Below, piece after piece: positions 19,260 to 32,030 of a DNA stretch of 64,000 nucleotides. Both the position numbers and the translations under genes were made by a program. Each line of letters begins with the position of its first letter. Position 1 is the stretch's first letter. The notes beneath the pieces are model-generated. The model had not been told where the DNA came from. It searched no databases and saw only the letters and a list, made by a program, of their open reading frames with translations. The DNA is taken from the NCBI GenBank assembly GCA_014549065.1, contig JACDOX010000027.1, positions 6,649,257 to 6,713,256 on the forward strand. Direction: 5' to 3'. This stretch comes from Cardinalis cardinalis (Eukaryota; Chordata; Aves; Passeriformes; Cardinalidae).

Positions 19260-19450
19260 GTGTAACAGGATTATCTTTGCCATTTCAAGTTCCATACAGC
19301 ATGTAATTTATTTTTAATTAGGATTAGATCGAGCAGGGAAGGAGGCCAGACCTTTCCCCCCACCTCCCCCTCCTCGCAAAGGCATGGCTATTCCACGAGG
19401 AGCTCTTATTGTTTACGAAAAAGCCAATCAATCGATAAACCAGGACCTGT
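19260..19450. promoter_or_regulatory. candidate conserved non-coding element
   Basis: AT-rich block right after the CpG island, with GTAATTTATTTTTAATTAGG (19302-19321), TTGTTTAC (19409-19416, forkhead-type) and CCAATCAATCGATAAACC (19424-19441, PBX/cut-type cores). Motif density is higher than in the flanking DNA. Conservation could not be tested. Confidence 0.4.
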
Positions 19451-22400
19451 GTTCACCTCCCACGCACTTTGCAGGAGAAAAGGGTGAAAAGGGCTGTATT
19501 TTCAATGTGTGCTCAAGTATCTGAATCAGAAGGGGAGGCTTGGAAATCCTTTCCTTTCCCATCTACCCCGTCCCACTCTCACATGCTTTCTATCCAAGCC
19601 CATTTTTAAGAGGGACACAGTGGGGTCTTGCTCCTCATGCCTTTTTGTTTTTTTTTTTCTTTTTTGTGTGTGTTTAGTTTTAGAGTTCAAATGCACTTTC
19701 TGCCTGCTTGGGTTATTTCTTTTCCCACTGTCATGACTTTGATTTTAAAAAACCCCAATGTATCAGTCTCTCTGCCTTCTCCCCAGTAGAGCCCACCACA
19801 GAAATGTTCTGAAAGGCTAGAGAAGAATCCTGTTTTACAGCTCAAAATAAACATACGCATCAGCTGCATTAAAAGCACTTCTTTGAAATATTGTGGTTAA
19901 ACAGCCCAGATTGGTTGATTGCTCCATGTGGGGACATATGTTCTTGCAAACTGTGCGTATTGTTACTAATGGGGATTCTCACACCACAGCCTTTCCTTTG
20001 AATCTGAGGCACTGGTGGTTTCTCTGGAGCTGTTGCAAGGTTGTTTTAATAATTTACCAGCTCTCTTGCACTTAGTGTTGTTGCGGAGACTCAGAGCGTG
20101 CAAAGAAGGAGGTGTTTTGCGGTGTCCAGAGGTCTGATCTCTGCTGCCAAGCTCCTTTCTGTACCTCTTTAGACACAGAAATCAAAGCTGCTCTAGGAGA
20201 TGGGTGCCAGGCAAAGGAAAAAGCAAGGCTTCCCCACACACCTCTGTGAACCTGGGATCTTGGGTAATGTGTTGCTCCCAAGGAGGGGGAGCACTCCTAG
20301 ACCAGCAGCCTGTTGCCAATATCAGTCAAGTAAGTGATTGCCAGCAAATCACTCCAGGTTTCTCTTTTTCAGCTTTAAATTTACTTCTTTCTTCCCCCAA
20401 TTCAGATCTTGGAAGTAAAGTTTGTGGGTGCTTTTCCCTCTCCCCAGGTAGCTATTGCCTTACAAGGGGTGGCAAAACCCCAGGACCTCATCCTGTTCTT
20501 CCCTCCTCCAGCTGAGCGATGACACTTCACTGCATTTTCCCATCACTTACAGCACAGTAGGTTCACATATGTCTCAAGGTGTCAAGTGTTCCCAGCGCAA
20601 CAGGGTAAGGCTTCCCTCCTTGCAACAGGTGCCTGGGGTCCTGCCCAGGGATTTCTGCTCATGGAGATAAGCTTGAAGGTGTTATGTTTTAGAGGTGTGA
20701 GAGAAGGCAAGGCTCCCATTGAGTTCCCATCTAGTATCTCAGGACCACATGTACCTTGAGGGAGAGTGCGCAGCTTCGTGTGAGGATGGGGCAGTGCGCT
20801 TCCCTGTTGCACAATATTTGTGCATCCCTGTTCCCAGGAAATCTTAAAGGTATCAAGCCTTGGCTACTGGAAGTGCCCCTCTCTGGCCCTCTCAACACAG
20901 ACTGTATAGTGAGTGCATGCCCTGGGGGTGGTGGGGTGGGATCCCTTGTGGCACANCTCCTGGGGTGGTATGACTGCCTCTCAGGAGAAGCCAGGCTACC
21001 TGGGCATGGTCTCCAGCTGGTCCTGCTCACCCACATACCAGAGGAGCTGTTTGACCCTCTCTCCAGACATGAAGTTGAGGTGCAACATGTCCCCCCATCC
21101 CTTGTCTCTTAGCCTGCAGAGTGGTGGCATGGCCCTTCCTCCATGCCAAACTCATCACCACGCTCAGGCCCTGCCTCTTTCTTCTTGGGCATCCCTGCAG
21201 CTTGGCTGCCTTGGAGTGATCTACAGAAACAAAGGAATTCCTTCTGCTTCAGGGTCTAAACAATCCCCCCTGTTTAATCATTTCTGCTGAAACTAAGGAA
21301 GTGTGGGTTAACCTGTCAAGCTCCACAAGCCNGGGCTGACCAAAATCCCTGGAAAACAAAGGAGTGGAACGAAGCAGTGAAGGGTTTTGTTGCTCTCTGG
21401 CTGTTTGTGTTGGAGGGTAGCATGCGGCACTGCGCTTCTGTCTCTGGCCATGCCGGCTATAGAAGACATGCTGCAAACCTTCCCGTGAGCTGTGGGTTGG
21501 TACCAGGGTTATAAATCATTCTGATCATTTGTTTATTTGCTTCAAATGCTGCCCTGCCTGCATCTCCCCTCTGTGAAATGTGGGTTAGAAGAAGGAGTTT
21601 GTTTTGCAGAGGAAAGAAATTGCATGCCCGTACCCCCTACCCGGCAAGCAGTTTTGATTCCACAGGGAATTTATTTTTTAATTGGATTAATTTCTAGCCT
21701 CTCCCGGAGTAGCAGCTGGGGTCTTTGATACAAGAGGTTAAAACAAAGGGGCATGAAACAAAAGACCAGTTTTCTGCATTTCCCACACAGCGTGGGCCTC
21801 ATGTGAGCTGCCTGGAGGTATCCTTGGGGCAGTGCATTCCTAAAGGTCTCCCCATGTTATCCTCAGCCAGGGGCTACTGCAGGTTTTTTGGGGGTGTTTC
21901 CTGGTCTGTCTTGCTGGCAAAATATCTGAATATGAGGCTTTGCTTCCTAACCCAGCTTATGTTCCCACATAACCTTACTCCTTAGTGTCCCTTTCATTTT
22001 GGGCTGTTCCACCCACCCACCGACTGCTCACCCCTTTTCCAGCTCTCTCTACCCTCTACATTTTCTGCCCCAGAAGAGATAAATGAGGCATTTAAGCTGT
22101 TAAACCAGGAGGCAGGTTCTCATGTTCAGTTCTCAACTCTCTCATCTGGAGGAAGGCTCAGCCCCACCAAGGTCTGGGATATTTAGGTATTTAATTGTCA
22201 TTCAATGCTGTGGAAGTTGGAAATACTTTAGCTTGACTGAGGGCTTGAGGCTCCCTCAGTTTCAACCCCTCATGTCTACAGACTGGGGTGCATTGGACAG
22301 GTGACAGCCCAAGTCCTGGTCTTTGCCCACTAGGAGGACTGTTATTACATCAGAGACGCCCTTAGAAGTAACTACCATTATTATGCACGTCCCTTATGGC

Positions 22401-23282
22401 TATTTTGCCTTGGTGCCTTTGGATTTAGGGAGTGCAGGTAGCAGAGTAGTTATTCATGTCTGTCCCCAGTCTCAGGAGAAGTGCTTACCTTCTTCGTAGC
22501 TTGAGGTCTGATCAGATCACTGGGATGTTAAAGAAGGGAGTTGCACAGCTTCTCTCCCTGGCTGTTGTGAATTGGTGTTCCCGCTCCATGGCTGCTGCTA
22601 CATGCCTTGCTGGGATGTCTTTCACAGCACTTTGAAGGTGTCCGCACTGATATATTTGGCTTTCCTCCAGCAGCTCCTTGTTTCCTCCTGGGTCTCGTTC
22701 ACACTCTCCTCCTTGAAGGACTGTTTGGAATTTTAGACTCTCACAAATGATGAATGGGTGGAAGAAATACACCTCTTAGCTCCCACAAAGATGTACANTC
22801 CTCTGCGAATACTCATGTGTGCTGGTTGTGATGGGCTCCACTGATTTCTCTGAGAAACAGCTCCCTGGCTATTTGGTGTGCAAAGTCCCCTTCTGCATGT
22901 CTTTCTGTCCCTGCCCAGCCAGAGTCACCCACACTAAACAAGTATGGCCCGGTCACTCTTTGGGCTCTGCCACCTTGCTACAGTTTCGGAGGCCCTTCCC
23001 AGTAAGATCATATATATCCTTATACAAGCACAAGGATAGTTACGTACATGCCAATNTATTTTTACTATGCCCATAAAAATAGCCTTCCCATCTCTCTGCT
23101 GTCTAAATGTTTTCAGTATCACCCTGCACATGTGATTTCTCACCCCCTCCGCTGATACATCTGTGGCATAGGAGGGGACATTGGGAAGCAATCCTCGTTA
23201 AGGTCCTGGAAACAGAGAAATTGCATTAGTGTGATGCCATGCTGGAGCTCATTAGCCCAATATCGCAGCGGGGTTAATAGGC
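19451..23282. other. intergenic sequence, no feature seen
   Basis: Unique sequence of mixed composition. The frames here are short, overlap on both strands and carry no domain. A T-run near 19650 is the only low-complexity sequence of note. Confidence 0.5.
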
Positions 23283-23440
23283 TTGGGCACAGNGCCACAG
23301 CCTCTGATTCCGAGGCTGAGGGGGCCTGCAGGTTCGAGCCCTGGTCTGCTCCCGGTTGTTTCCTGGAGGATTACAGTGAGAGGCAGCACGGGGAAAGAAC
23401 GCGACAGGGAATCAGGGACTCAGACATGTGCCNCGAGTCC
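23283..23440 (+). repeat. tRNA-derived SINE-like relic
   Basis: GCAGGTTCGAGCCCTG (23328-23343) is a good Pol III B-box with a T-arm-like stem (CAGG/CCTG around a 7-base loop). It is preceded by GCCTCTGATTCCGAGGC (23307-23323), an anticodon-arm-like hairpin. A second tRNA-like head seems to follow: GCAGCACGGGGAAAGAAC (23382-23399), then GGGAATCAGGGACTCAG, then CGAGTCCC after an n. Text of this kind heads MIR-type SINEs. The family assignment is uncertain. Confidence 0.4.
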
Positions 23441-26400
23441 CTTCCTCCATCTCGCCTCTCCTTCTCCCCCCTGCTTCCCCCCTCGTCCTCCATCTTAATC
23501 GTGCCTCAGCTTGCAAAGTCAGAGCCCCCAGCTGTGAAGGACTAAGTCTCTTCTTCTCCCAAGCTCCTGAGCGGCAGCAGGCTGTGAGCAAGAGTGTGCC
23601 TGGTGTCACTTCTGCTGAAGAGGCTGTGAGAGCAGGGCAAGAGCTCAGACGCAGGCGGCTGCCGCACTTGGCCGCCTGCCAGGGCAGGAGCACACTGCGA
23701 GCATCCTCCCTCAGCCGGCTGCTTCCAGGGCTGCGAGTCTGCCCAGCACCAGGTTTTATTTTGGCACAGTGAGAAGCACCCCACAGCTGAAGGATGTGGG
23801 GGGAGTGGTGATGAGTTCCATCAGGCTGCTCTCCTTCATCCTGGTTTTGGGATCATGTCCCTTTCCAAAGTGCAGGAGGGCTCAGTGTTAAATGCCCCTT
23901 TCTGCCCCCACCCTTAATGTGTTGGGTGATGGATTTTATTTTTGATGTCTGCCAGGGTGTTGCTGCCTGACATGCAGCCAGCTTCAGGCAGAGCAGGGCA
24001 GGAAAACAGCACAAAGCTGTACAGAGGAGGATGGAGAGCAAACACATCCCATTACAAGAGAGGTGGAAAGACTAGGTATTCCTACAGAGCTGAAGACAGG
24101 TAAACTTTTCAGAGGCTTGGCAAATCTGATTCTTAAATCATTTGGGTGCTCTTGAGCATTTCCAGGATTTTTGCTTTGAGATTTTCTGCTACTGCATTCT
24201 GCTGCATTTCAAGAGTTTGGGGTGTTGCTCAGGATTCGATCAGACTGCTTGTTGAGGCCACTGGTAGACTTTTTTTTGGACCATATCTGCCATTCTTTGA
24301 CTTCTGCAGCACATCCAGACCTATGAAATGTTCCTGTACTCACTGTTTGTCTTTCATGCATGGCATTTGCTCGTTCCCCACATACGCTTCACTGAAGGGG
24401 TCTGCCTGAGGAGGCAGAACGTTGGCCTGGGGTGGTGTGACCTGGGACTGGAGCTGGTGACAGAGTGGAGAGGACTAGAGCTGTTTCCATGGCTGAAGGA
24501 TGCATGTGTACCANAGCCCTGAAGGGCATGTTTGCCCATCTTTAGGAGTTAGCCAGTCAGTCCCCAAATGTCACCCATCCCTCCTGCACCTGTGAATGTG
24601 CATCACAGCAGGACAAGGAGGCAATTTGGAAACCACTGCAGTCTCTATGGCTACATATACAGCACTGAATGAAATGCTCCGTATTCTGGCTCTGCTTAGT
24701 TTACTTCTGCANGCATATTCTATAAAGATATAGCCCTTTTACAGTTTGTGGGGAATTACCTGTTTGCCTTTTTGAGTTTAGCCATTTGGTGCCTTCACTT
24801 ATTTAACTCACTTTAAAAAGAGGTGCACATTGCTACCCTGTGTGTGTGGTTTTTGCATCTGGAAATGCAGACACCATCACATATTCCACGCATGATCCCC
24901 AGGAAAAAAATTATAATCTGCCCCCAAAGTCTGCAAAATTCTGTTCTGAAAAGTTAAATAAATTGTTATCACTTCTTAAGTGCCATAATAAATGTATGGA
25001 ATGATCTCACATAAAAGCTGGAGGCTTAGAGAGTAGGTGCTAAAGAAATGCATCAAATTAGACCAAAAAAGAGGCATAAAATCTATGTTATCCCAAAAGA
25101 TAAGGGCTGGCAGCTTAAGCGACTTTTCTGTTTGCTGCTGTACTAAACATCAAATTCGTTTTCCTGCCTAAAAGAATTTGCATCTCTGCAGTGAGCAGAT
25201 CTGAAGGCTTTGTTTTTCCAGAGAGGTACATGGTGGTGAGGGAAAAGTAGGAAATGATGCAATCAGGCACAATTTGTAAGCGAAGGGTCACAGATGGGTG
25301 AAGCCTTGCTGAAGNTAAAACTAACAAACAAGCAGTTGGAGATGCTCTTGGAGCATCCTGNACATTTAGAACTGAAGAGGTTTGAGTTTGCCTCAGCAAC
25401 ATTATGTATGTATATGCATGTGTTATATATTATAATGAATATGATAATTAGAGGAGATAATTTATAATATATGTGTATTATATATGAGTGCCTCCTCAGT
25501 AGGCTAAAACAATGCCATGAGAGTGTAAAGAAATGTGAAATCTAATTACTGTAGCTGTGTAAGTGAAGTAATGAGGAGCTTGAGAGTGTGACTGATATGC
25601 AATTAGATACTAAACTAATGAGCAAGCTGTCTACAGTCCATCAAAAGAGTGAGGGAGGCTTGTGCAAGACACCCCTGGCATTGCAAAGAGGATGATATAC
25701 CACATNCAAATGCAGCTCACTAATGACTGGAGATTGTGGGCTCAGCTTGNGGATAAAGCCATTAACCAGTCAAAAAACCTGTGGCAGACCCACAGGAGAT
25801 AAGGACAGTAAGAAGCACGAAATAGATAGAACTGCAAGTATATACAGGAGAGCTGTAGCTTGGATTGAAGGTTCTGGATTAGTGACTCCCCAGATTTTGG
25901 TCTGCTGTGCTATCTTACCCCAGATAAAACAGTCAGGGTGAGAAACTGGTGTCAGGTTGGGTAGTGTGGGTGGCAATGTAAGTCTTGCCTTGGGAGAGCC
26001 AAGCTGGGAAGGGGCAGCAGAGNGTCAGGCAAAGGTAGTGGAGGCAGAGACAGCAGGCACTGTTGGGGAAAGGCACTCAGGGCTCGCTATGTCCTGTGAT
26101 AACAATACTTACAGTGCATAGATGTCTGTCTACAGGAGCTTATTCTTCAGCATGTATTAACTGTTATACTGAAATTTTCAATCCTAGGTGTTGACTTCAG
26201 GCTGNTAGTTCTTTCTAAGAGAGTTTCAGGTGAAGCTCATTAGTTATCTCCTGAATGGAAACTAGGGTAAATTTATTCTAGTTGTATCCCAGAGGTTCTT
26301 TTGCCTGTGGGATAAATAACCAGGGTCTCCCCCCCCTCCCCCCTTTTTTTTTTCCCTATATCATGGAGTTCTCATGGTTTCATTTGAGGATTTGACATTT

Positions 26401-26929
26401 TGCAAGAAGATGCAGGCNGGTGACTTGTGCCATTTTGGTAAGCATTCAACCAAACTGAACTACACATTTTAAATGGTGCAGCCTGTAGGAGTTAAGTAGA
26501 GTAGAGATTAAGGAGGTAAGCTTCCCCTCTTTTTTCCTGGTCTGACACAAACTTGAATCAGTATTCTGGCTACTTGAGAGACTGAGCCAACTATTTGTCT
26601 GGGATCAGGAAAGAGCCATGAAAACCTTCTAGCAAAACATCTCTAATGCTCNTGATTTCTAGAATAGTTGGCCATGATAACCCAATGCTGGTCTTGGCTC
26701 TGTGCTTCCTCAAACAGGACATGGTCTGTATGATGGACCTAGGGTTTGCAACTCTGGGGACAACTGCAGGAGACCTAGTGGTGAAGTGACTCTTTTCCAG
26801 GATCTGTACCCTAAAGTCCNAGGAGATGTGAATAAAGCATCATGGATTTTGCAATGTCAGGTCCCAGAGTGAAAGGNAAGCTAGCCTTGAGTGTTTCAGC
26901 TTAGGTGTGCAAAATTAGCAGGTATTAAT
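23441..26929. other. intergenic sequence, minor low-complexity only
   Basis: GC-rich to about 23800 and AT-richer beyond. An AT-rich inverted repeat lies at 25425-25472 and a C/T-run at about 26328-26355. The block around 25540-25640 has homeodomain-like words (GCAATTAG, CTAATGAG) but is too weak to call. Confidence 0.5.
25425..25472. repeat. AT-rich inverted repeat, 11-bp arms
   Basis: ATATATTATAA (25425-25435) and TTATAATATAT (25462-25472) are exact inverted copies around a 26-base spacer that is itself AT-rich. Confidence 0.75.
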
Positions 26930-27045
26930 CTACTAACTTGCAGCTCTGTGTCTCAGCTCACCAGCTGTAATGCGGAGTTAATGATACACCTTCCTTCCAC
27001 AGGTTCATTATGGAAATAAGATAATTAACATCTGTGAATCACTCT
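26930..27045 (+). repeat. MIR-like relic, plus strand
   Basis: CTCTGTGTCTCAGCTCACCAGCTGTAATG matches in order the MIR stretch (ctctgtgcctcagtttcctcatctgtaaaatg). It is followed by GGAGTTAATGATACACC and then a part resembling the MIR end (ttgtgaggattaaatgag, seen as GGAAATAAGATAATTAAC). Old and diverged, but the order of landmarks is convincing. Confidence 0.55.
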
Positions 27046-28356
27046 AATTTAAGAGCAGGGAAGGCCAAAGAAAAGTCTATGAGTAAATTATTGCTTCCAT
27101 CCTGAGCAGGGCTTGAGTGATGTGAGGAAATTATGACCAAGAAGCAAGGACCCAGAGTATGCCACTGAAGCTCTTGGGTCTGCGGAGCAGAGTAGGAGAA
27201 TGGTGGAGAAGTGACACTTCTCTGGCCACATAAGGATTGCATCACAGTGTGGCTGGTGCTGCAAAGACCACCTTAGGCCCCATATTTCCTAGTTTAAGTG
27301 CCTGACTTTGCAGTCTTACCAATGTACTTCCAGTGCAGCTCTCTTGGGTGTCATAGCCCTGGAAATATATAGGTCTGTAGAGGGAAAACCCTGTCCTGTT
27401 TGCCCTGTAATGACACAAGCTGGCATGATGGAGGTTTAGATCAGTGATTGCTTATTAAGCTACAAACTTTGGCTGCCCAGGTGGTGACTTCTTTTGTTAC
27501 TGTCCTCCAGGTATGCAGTGACCTTCTTGGTCTCCTTTACCCTGCAGCCGTAANCCTTCTTTGCTCTTCCTGCCTTGAGGAAAAAACCTCTGCATGGGAC
27601 TTTCTTGCTTTGCTGCTTTGGGAATGTGGCTTTAGAGAATAAATAGCAGCAAAGCTTTATTTGGAGGCTGCAGCTTTTTGAGGAAGAAAAGAGGCTTCTA
27701 AGGTGATCAAAGGCTGAAGACCCAGGTGAGCCTTAAAGCAGAGCTGTGCAGGATTGATTTTGGGTGGTCAAAAATGATGCACAGGCACAGTTTGGTTAAG
27801 GTGTGCCTTGAGACTTTGAAGGTTCAGGTTTTGGGCGCTGTGTGTATTCTTGGGCAAGACATCTCCTTGTGTTGCCATTAAAATAGCACTCCACAGAGGG
27901 CAGTGGGTTCAGCCTGTTGCTAGGTCCTTTTGAAATCCTGAAATGAAACAAATCAAGCTACTGATTTTATTTTTCTAAAACCCTTCCAAACACCTAAAAT
28001 CCCAGTGAAGTCTTTATGGATGGGAATTTCTTCTAGACTGACTCTTGGAGAGAAAGGGAGCTGTGGGGTTTCATCTGGTGGGGTAAGCTGGAAGCTGGAG
28101 TTCTGCTCCCATTGGGATGTCAGGCCTGTCAGCAGCATGCAGATAAAAATGGCAGGGATACAGAGAGGTAGGGCTCTCTGCACAGAGAGGGAGATGGGGA
28201 GATGGGAAAATTTGGGCTGTGAGCAGAGGCGGGAGAGGGAGGACCATGTGGGGGGACTGGGTGGTAAAGGGACTTGGTGTATAGGAATAAAATCCCAATA
28301 TTGCCAGGTGGAACGTGCCCGGGCTTGTCTGGCCCTCGCCGCTTGGCCAGGGGTAG
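27046..28356. other. intergenic sequence, no feature seen
   Basis: No coding support. Overlapping frames on opposite strands at 27953-28559 are both long and both domain-free, and they run into the adjacent LTR, so neither is called. Confidence 0.5.
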
Positions 28357-28360
28357 CTGC

Positions 28361-28842
28361 TGTGGTGTTTTCCACAGTGATACCTCTGGCTGGCTGGATA
28401 CAGCAGCTGGGCAGCCGAAACCAAGTCCAGGCTTGTAGGAACGCAGGCTTTACCTCTGAAGGAAGTCTTAGGCTNGGTGAAGAGAAAATAGGAGTGGATT
28501 CCAACGGAGAGTTAAATCCAGAGTTTATTCCAGGTACACGGACATCTGAATCATTGTAACAGCTCCATTAGAATCCCAACCGCGTGTCCTGATTGTCTTT
28601 TTAAGCTCCGGGCAGGGGGAGGGAAGGGACAGGTGAGCCACCAACCAGGTGGGAGGGGGGAAGGCTCAGGGGACAATGACACCTGGACGGGCCAATGACC
28701 CCAGAGCTGAGGGGCATCTTTTGAAATTCTGCCAACCATGGGGCGCCCCTGCTGGAATGGACAGCTCTCAGCAGGAGACAGGGGGAGGAGAAGCTGGCAG
28801 ACCTGGGGGACNGGGAATTCTGAGACAGGAAATTGCAACACA
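28361..28842 (-). mobile_element. endogenous retrovirus solo LTR, minus strand
   Basis: On the minus strand the element begins TGTGTTGCAATTTCC (28842 downward) and ends AAAACACCACA at 28361. It has the TG...CA ends of an LTR and a 4-base direct repeat CTGC on both sides (28357-28360 and 28843-28846). Inside lie a TATA-like TTAAAAA (28604-28598) and the poly(A) signal AATAAA (28529-28524) about 70 bases later, in retroviral U3-R order. No internal gene sequence adjoins it. A 4-bp duplication suggests an ERV1-type integrase, but the boundary choice contributes to that reading. Confidence 0.7.
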
Positions 28843-28846
28843 CTGC

Positions 28847-31499
28847 AACATCGGTGGGATTATTTGAAAGGGGGGAAATACGGGTATATGCTGGAGGGAT
28901 GAGAGGGAGCTGTGAGATGGCAAGTCTGTGGTGCAGGGTTGGGGAATGTTATGGGGTTTGGGGAAGCCTGGGGAGCTGAGGTCTTGGTGGGAAAAGTGAT
29001 GGGAGAAATATGGTGAGAATTCTGGCTTTGGGGACAGCAGCTGGAGTGGGAGAGGCTAGGTCTGAAAGTAGCTGGGGAATTTGAGCTCTGAGATGGTTTA
29101 AGAGGTCTGGGACCACAAATGTTGNGTATAGGCACTTTGTGAGAAGCTGAGGAATCTGGACTGGGAAGGGCTGAGGAAAAGCCCCTGTCCTTGGGGGCAG
29201 CAAGGGCATGTGTAGGGCTGAGTTTCTTGAAGATGGAGGATTTTAGGATGGCCTCCAACAGGCATCATCCTGTCCTGGGGTGCAGGCAGAGGCCTGATCT
29301 GATGCTTGCTCCCAGAAGGCTATCACATGTCTTCTTGCTATCATAAATATGGTAATCCTAAGCATGCTGGGAGCTTCATCTGTGCATCCATCAGGCAGCT
29401 GGACTCTCAGGTTAGACATGTCACCTGCACAAACCAACTGCCATTAAGTGGGGAACAGACTGGTCTGGATGTGTTCATCCCTTGAGCAAGTCACTAGGTG
29501 ATCCTATTAATACAATACATTCTCACCTTCTCCCTCTGCTCTCCCTTCTGTGGCTTGTCCCACTTTCTTTCCACCTCCTGAGACAGTGCACTCGCTGTCT
29601 TTCCCATCACTCCACAGCATGTCTGGTTGNTCCCAGAGAGTAATCTTGGAAAGAACAGTAGATATCCTTATAAATCCTCATAAACAGATGTGTATGGCAG
29701 CACAAAGCATTTCACGGGGAGTGCTCCCATGCTGCAGAATGTGTTGTCTAAGGGCATGGTGTCAGGGCATGGGGGATGGTTGTAGGGTGGCTCTCAAAAT
29801 GCGTTTAGAGCTGCACGTGGGCAAGCTCAAACTGTGCATAGCGTGTTGGCTGCCATCCTGTGCTGAAGACCATGTCCGACCCAAGGATGTGAGCTGTCCT
29901 CGTCGCCTGTCTATTTCAATTTGCAATATTTCACCTGAAATCCCTCTCTAATCATAAACAGATGAGAAATTACTTATTACAGAGCGCCATAGGTGTACAT
30001 GGAGCTTTATGAACATATGAGGAGACAGANTGCTGCCCTGAAGAACTCACAATTGGATTTAGACAAATACAATAAGAAAGGAAAAAACTATCGGGCTTGA
30101 AACTTTAAGCAGACAAATGCCTGTATGCAATTGCATCAGTTGCAGTCCATGGAAATATTCTCTTTTTTTTTGATTCAAATGTTCAGCTGTGTCACATCTA
30201 CTGCTGAAGATGACAGACTGCTAGTTCCTTAGGTATAAAATGCTTATATTTTAATGCTTGTTATGTCATGATTTATTAAATCAATTTAAATGTAAAAATC
30301 AACTGAAAGGACAAACTTATGTTTAAGGATGACCTGCAGCATCTAAAATGGAGACACTGACCAAACTAGTAGAAGCAAGGTCAGATTTTGTTTTGTTCAG
30401 ATAATTTATGCNCAAGTTGTAATGCTGATGTAATTTATGTTGCATGTAGTGCTTTGTTTCCTATGAAATTTGACTGTGCAACAGTGTGATATGAGTAATA
30501 TTTTATGACAGTATTTTAATAAATGAGGCTTGTATCTAATATACACANAGCTTTTACTGATCTTTCTTGTGAAAGGAAGAAAAGGAGGAANAAGAAAAGA
30601 AGGAAATGAAAAGCACAAGGCAATAGCTGTGTGGGATTGCATCCTCTAAATCAGGAATAATATTTTGCTTACTTTAATTTTTTGGTGTGCTTTCCTGATA
30701 AAAATAAAAAAAGAGGTAAATATATTTTGAAAATCATGGATTGATTAACNTAGCTCCAATCTCCAGAGCAGCTGTGAGGTAGCCCTCCTGTCCTCTGCTT
30801 CATGCCTCTCTTTTCAGGTTTTTGTTTATCCCTCAGTGAAGAAGTCCAGCCCCTGTGCAACAAATCAGCTGGAAAAGATCCTGCTCGTGTGCTGTGAAAA
30901 AGTGCCACTGAAGTATGCCCTGTACGGCAAAGGGAATGGTCCTGAAAGGCAGCAAGTAGATTTATAAAGTATGACAGCAGAAACAAGAGGTGTTGGTTGT
31001 TTTTTATGGGCAGCCATTTAAAAAAAAAGAAAAGAAAAGAAAAAAGCAAGCCCTTATTTATCAAATCTGAGACAAGGGTCATATAATGAGTTGCTCAAAT
31101 TCAAGGTGAATCACAGNAAAATTGTGTCCAGGAGGACAGAGATGCTCAGCCAGCACCACTATGGCATGGCCACATGACATACCCAGCGGCAGGGACAGGG
31201 CTGTGAGTACAGCTGCCTGCAGACTCTGCCAAGGAGCCAGATGATGCTGGAAGAATATCTTTCACAGCTCTGGATCTGGCTATTCTTGGCTTGTTCTCTG
31301 GCTGCGGGAGCTGGAGCTCATTGCTGGGCAGATAAACAGAGAGACTAATAAAGAAGATGAGGAGCTGTTGATCATTCGAGCAAATCGGAGATGAGCTGTT
31401 AGGCAAAGCAGCATGGTGAGCCNTGTGAAAAATCACCTGGTGGCTGACACTTGGTCCAGGATGAAAGTGCCTTGGAATAAAACTCTTCTCTCCCCCCGA
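28847..31499. other. intergenic sequence, no feature seen
   Basis: 28880-29240 is purine- and G-rich on the plus strand. 30000-30700 is AT-rich. An A-run mixed with G lies at 31020-31047. I find no supportable exon. Confidence 0.5.
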
Positions 31500-32030
31500 G
31501 CAGTCCCTCTCCCCAAATGATTAAATCCTGTGCATAATTACAAAAGTGTAAAAAGCTCTACCTCTTTCATACACTGATTTTTTTTTCTAATTCCCATAAT
31601 TGGCAAGTGAGTGTACATGGGGGAAAAAAGGGGAGAAAGCTTTGATTTTTTTTTTCAAGCTGAAAACGTGCAAGCCCTGTGTGGGTTAGGTCCTTTAGAT
31701 ATTTAAAAAGATTGAAGCAACTTCAAAGGAGACGTTCTGTTCTATCAGGTTAAGTATATTTTAATATTAGAGAGTCTTTTTTTTCAAGAACAGAGATCTG
31801 TTCTCTTGAGGAAATAAAACATTCTGAAAGATTTTATCCAGAATGGTTTTTCATTGTTTTTAAAGAGACAACACTGGATTTTAAGCATGCTGAAACTGGT
31901 AAATGTCCCAATTTCTGCTTATCGGTGTTGACTGCTCTGTGTTATCAGGTTGATTGTTGATNGTTATGTAAATCAAATTCTTTTATCAACAGACTGCTGG
32001 GGTTTTTTTTTGAAACAAGAAGGGAGAAGC
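31500..32030. promoter_or_regulatory. possible conserved non-coding element
   Basis: AT-rich unique block with words such as AATGATTAAATCC (31516-31528), GCATAATTAC (31532-31541) and CCCATAATTGGC (31593-31604). Weak, texture-based call. Confidence 0.25.

Noticed and set aside
18330..19295. 321-codon minus-strand open frame upstream of the protocadherin
   Set aside because: It lies in a CpG island where stop codons are rare, contains a Gly/Glu run encoded by the CTCCCT microsatellite, crosses an n and shows no recognisable domain.
20693..20700. T-box half-site AGGTGTGA about 3.4 kb upstream of the gene
   Set aside because: Tempting given T-box control of paraxial mesoderm genes, but a single 8-mer is expected by chance in a window of this size.
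27953..28559. Two overlapping frames of over 180 codons on opposite strands
   Set aside because: Mutually overlapping, domain-free, and partly inside the minus-strand solo LTR.
29990..30100. Phrase-like similarity (GCCCTGAAGAACTCACAATTGG) to an ancient interspersed repeat
   Set aside because: I could not place it in a named family with confidence, and the flanks show no further landmarks.
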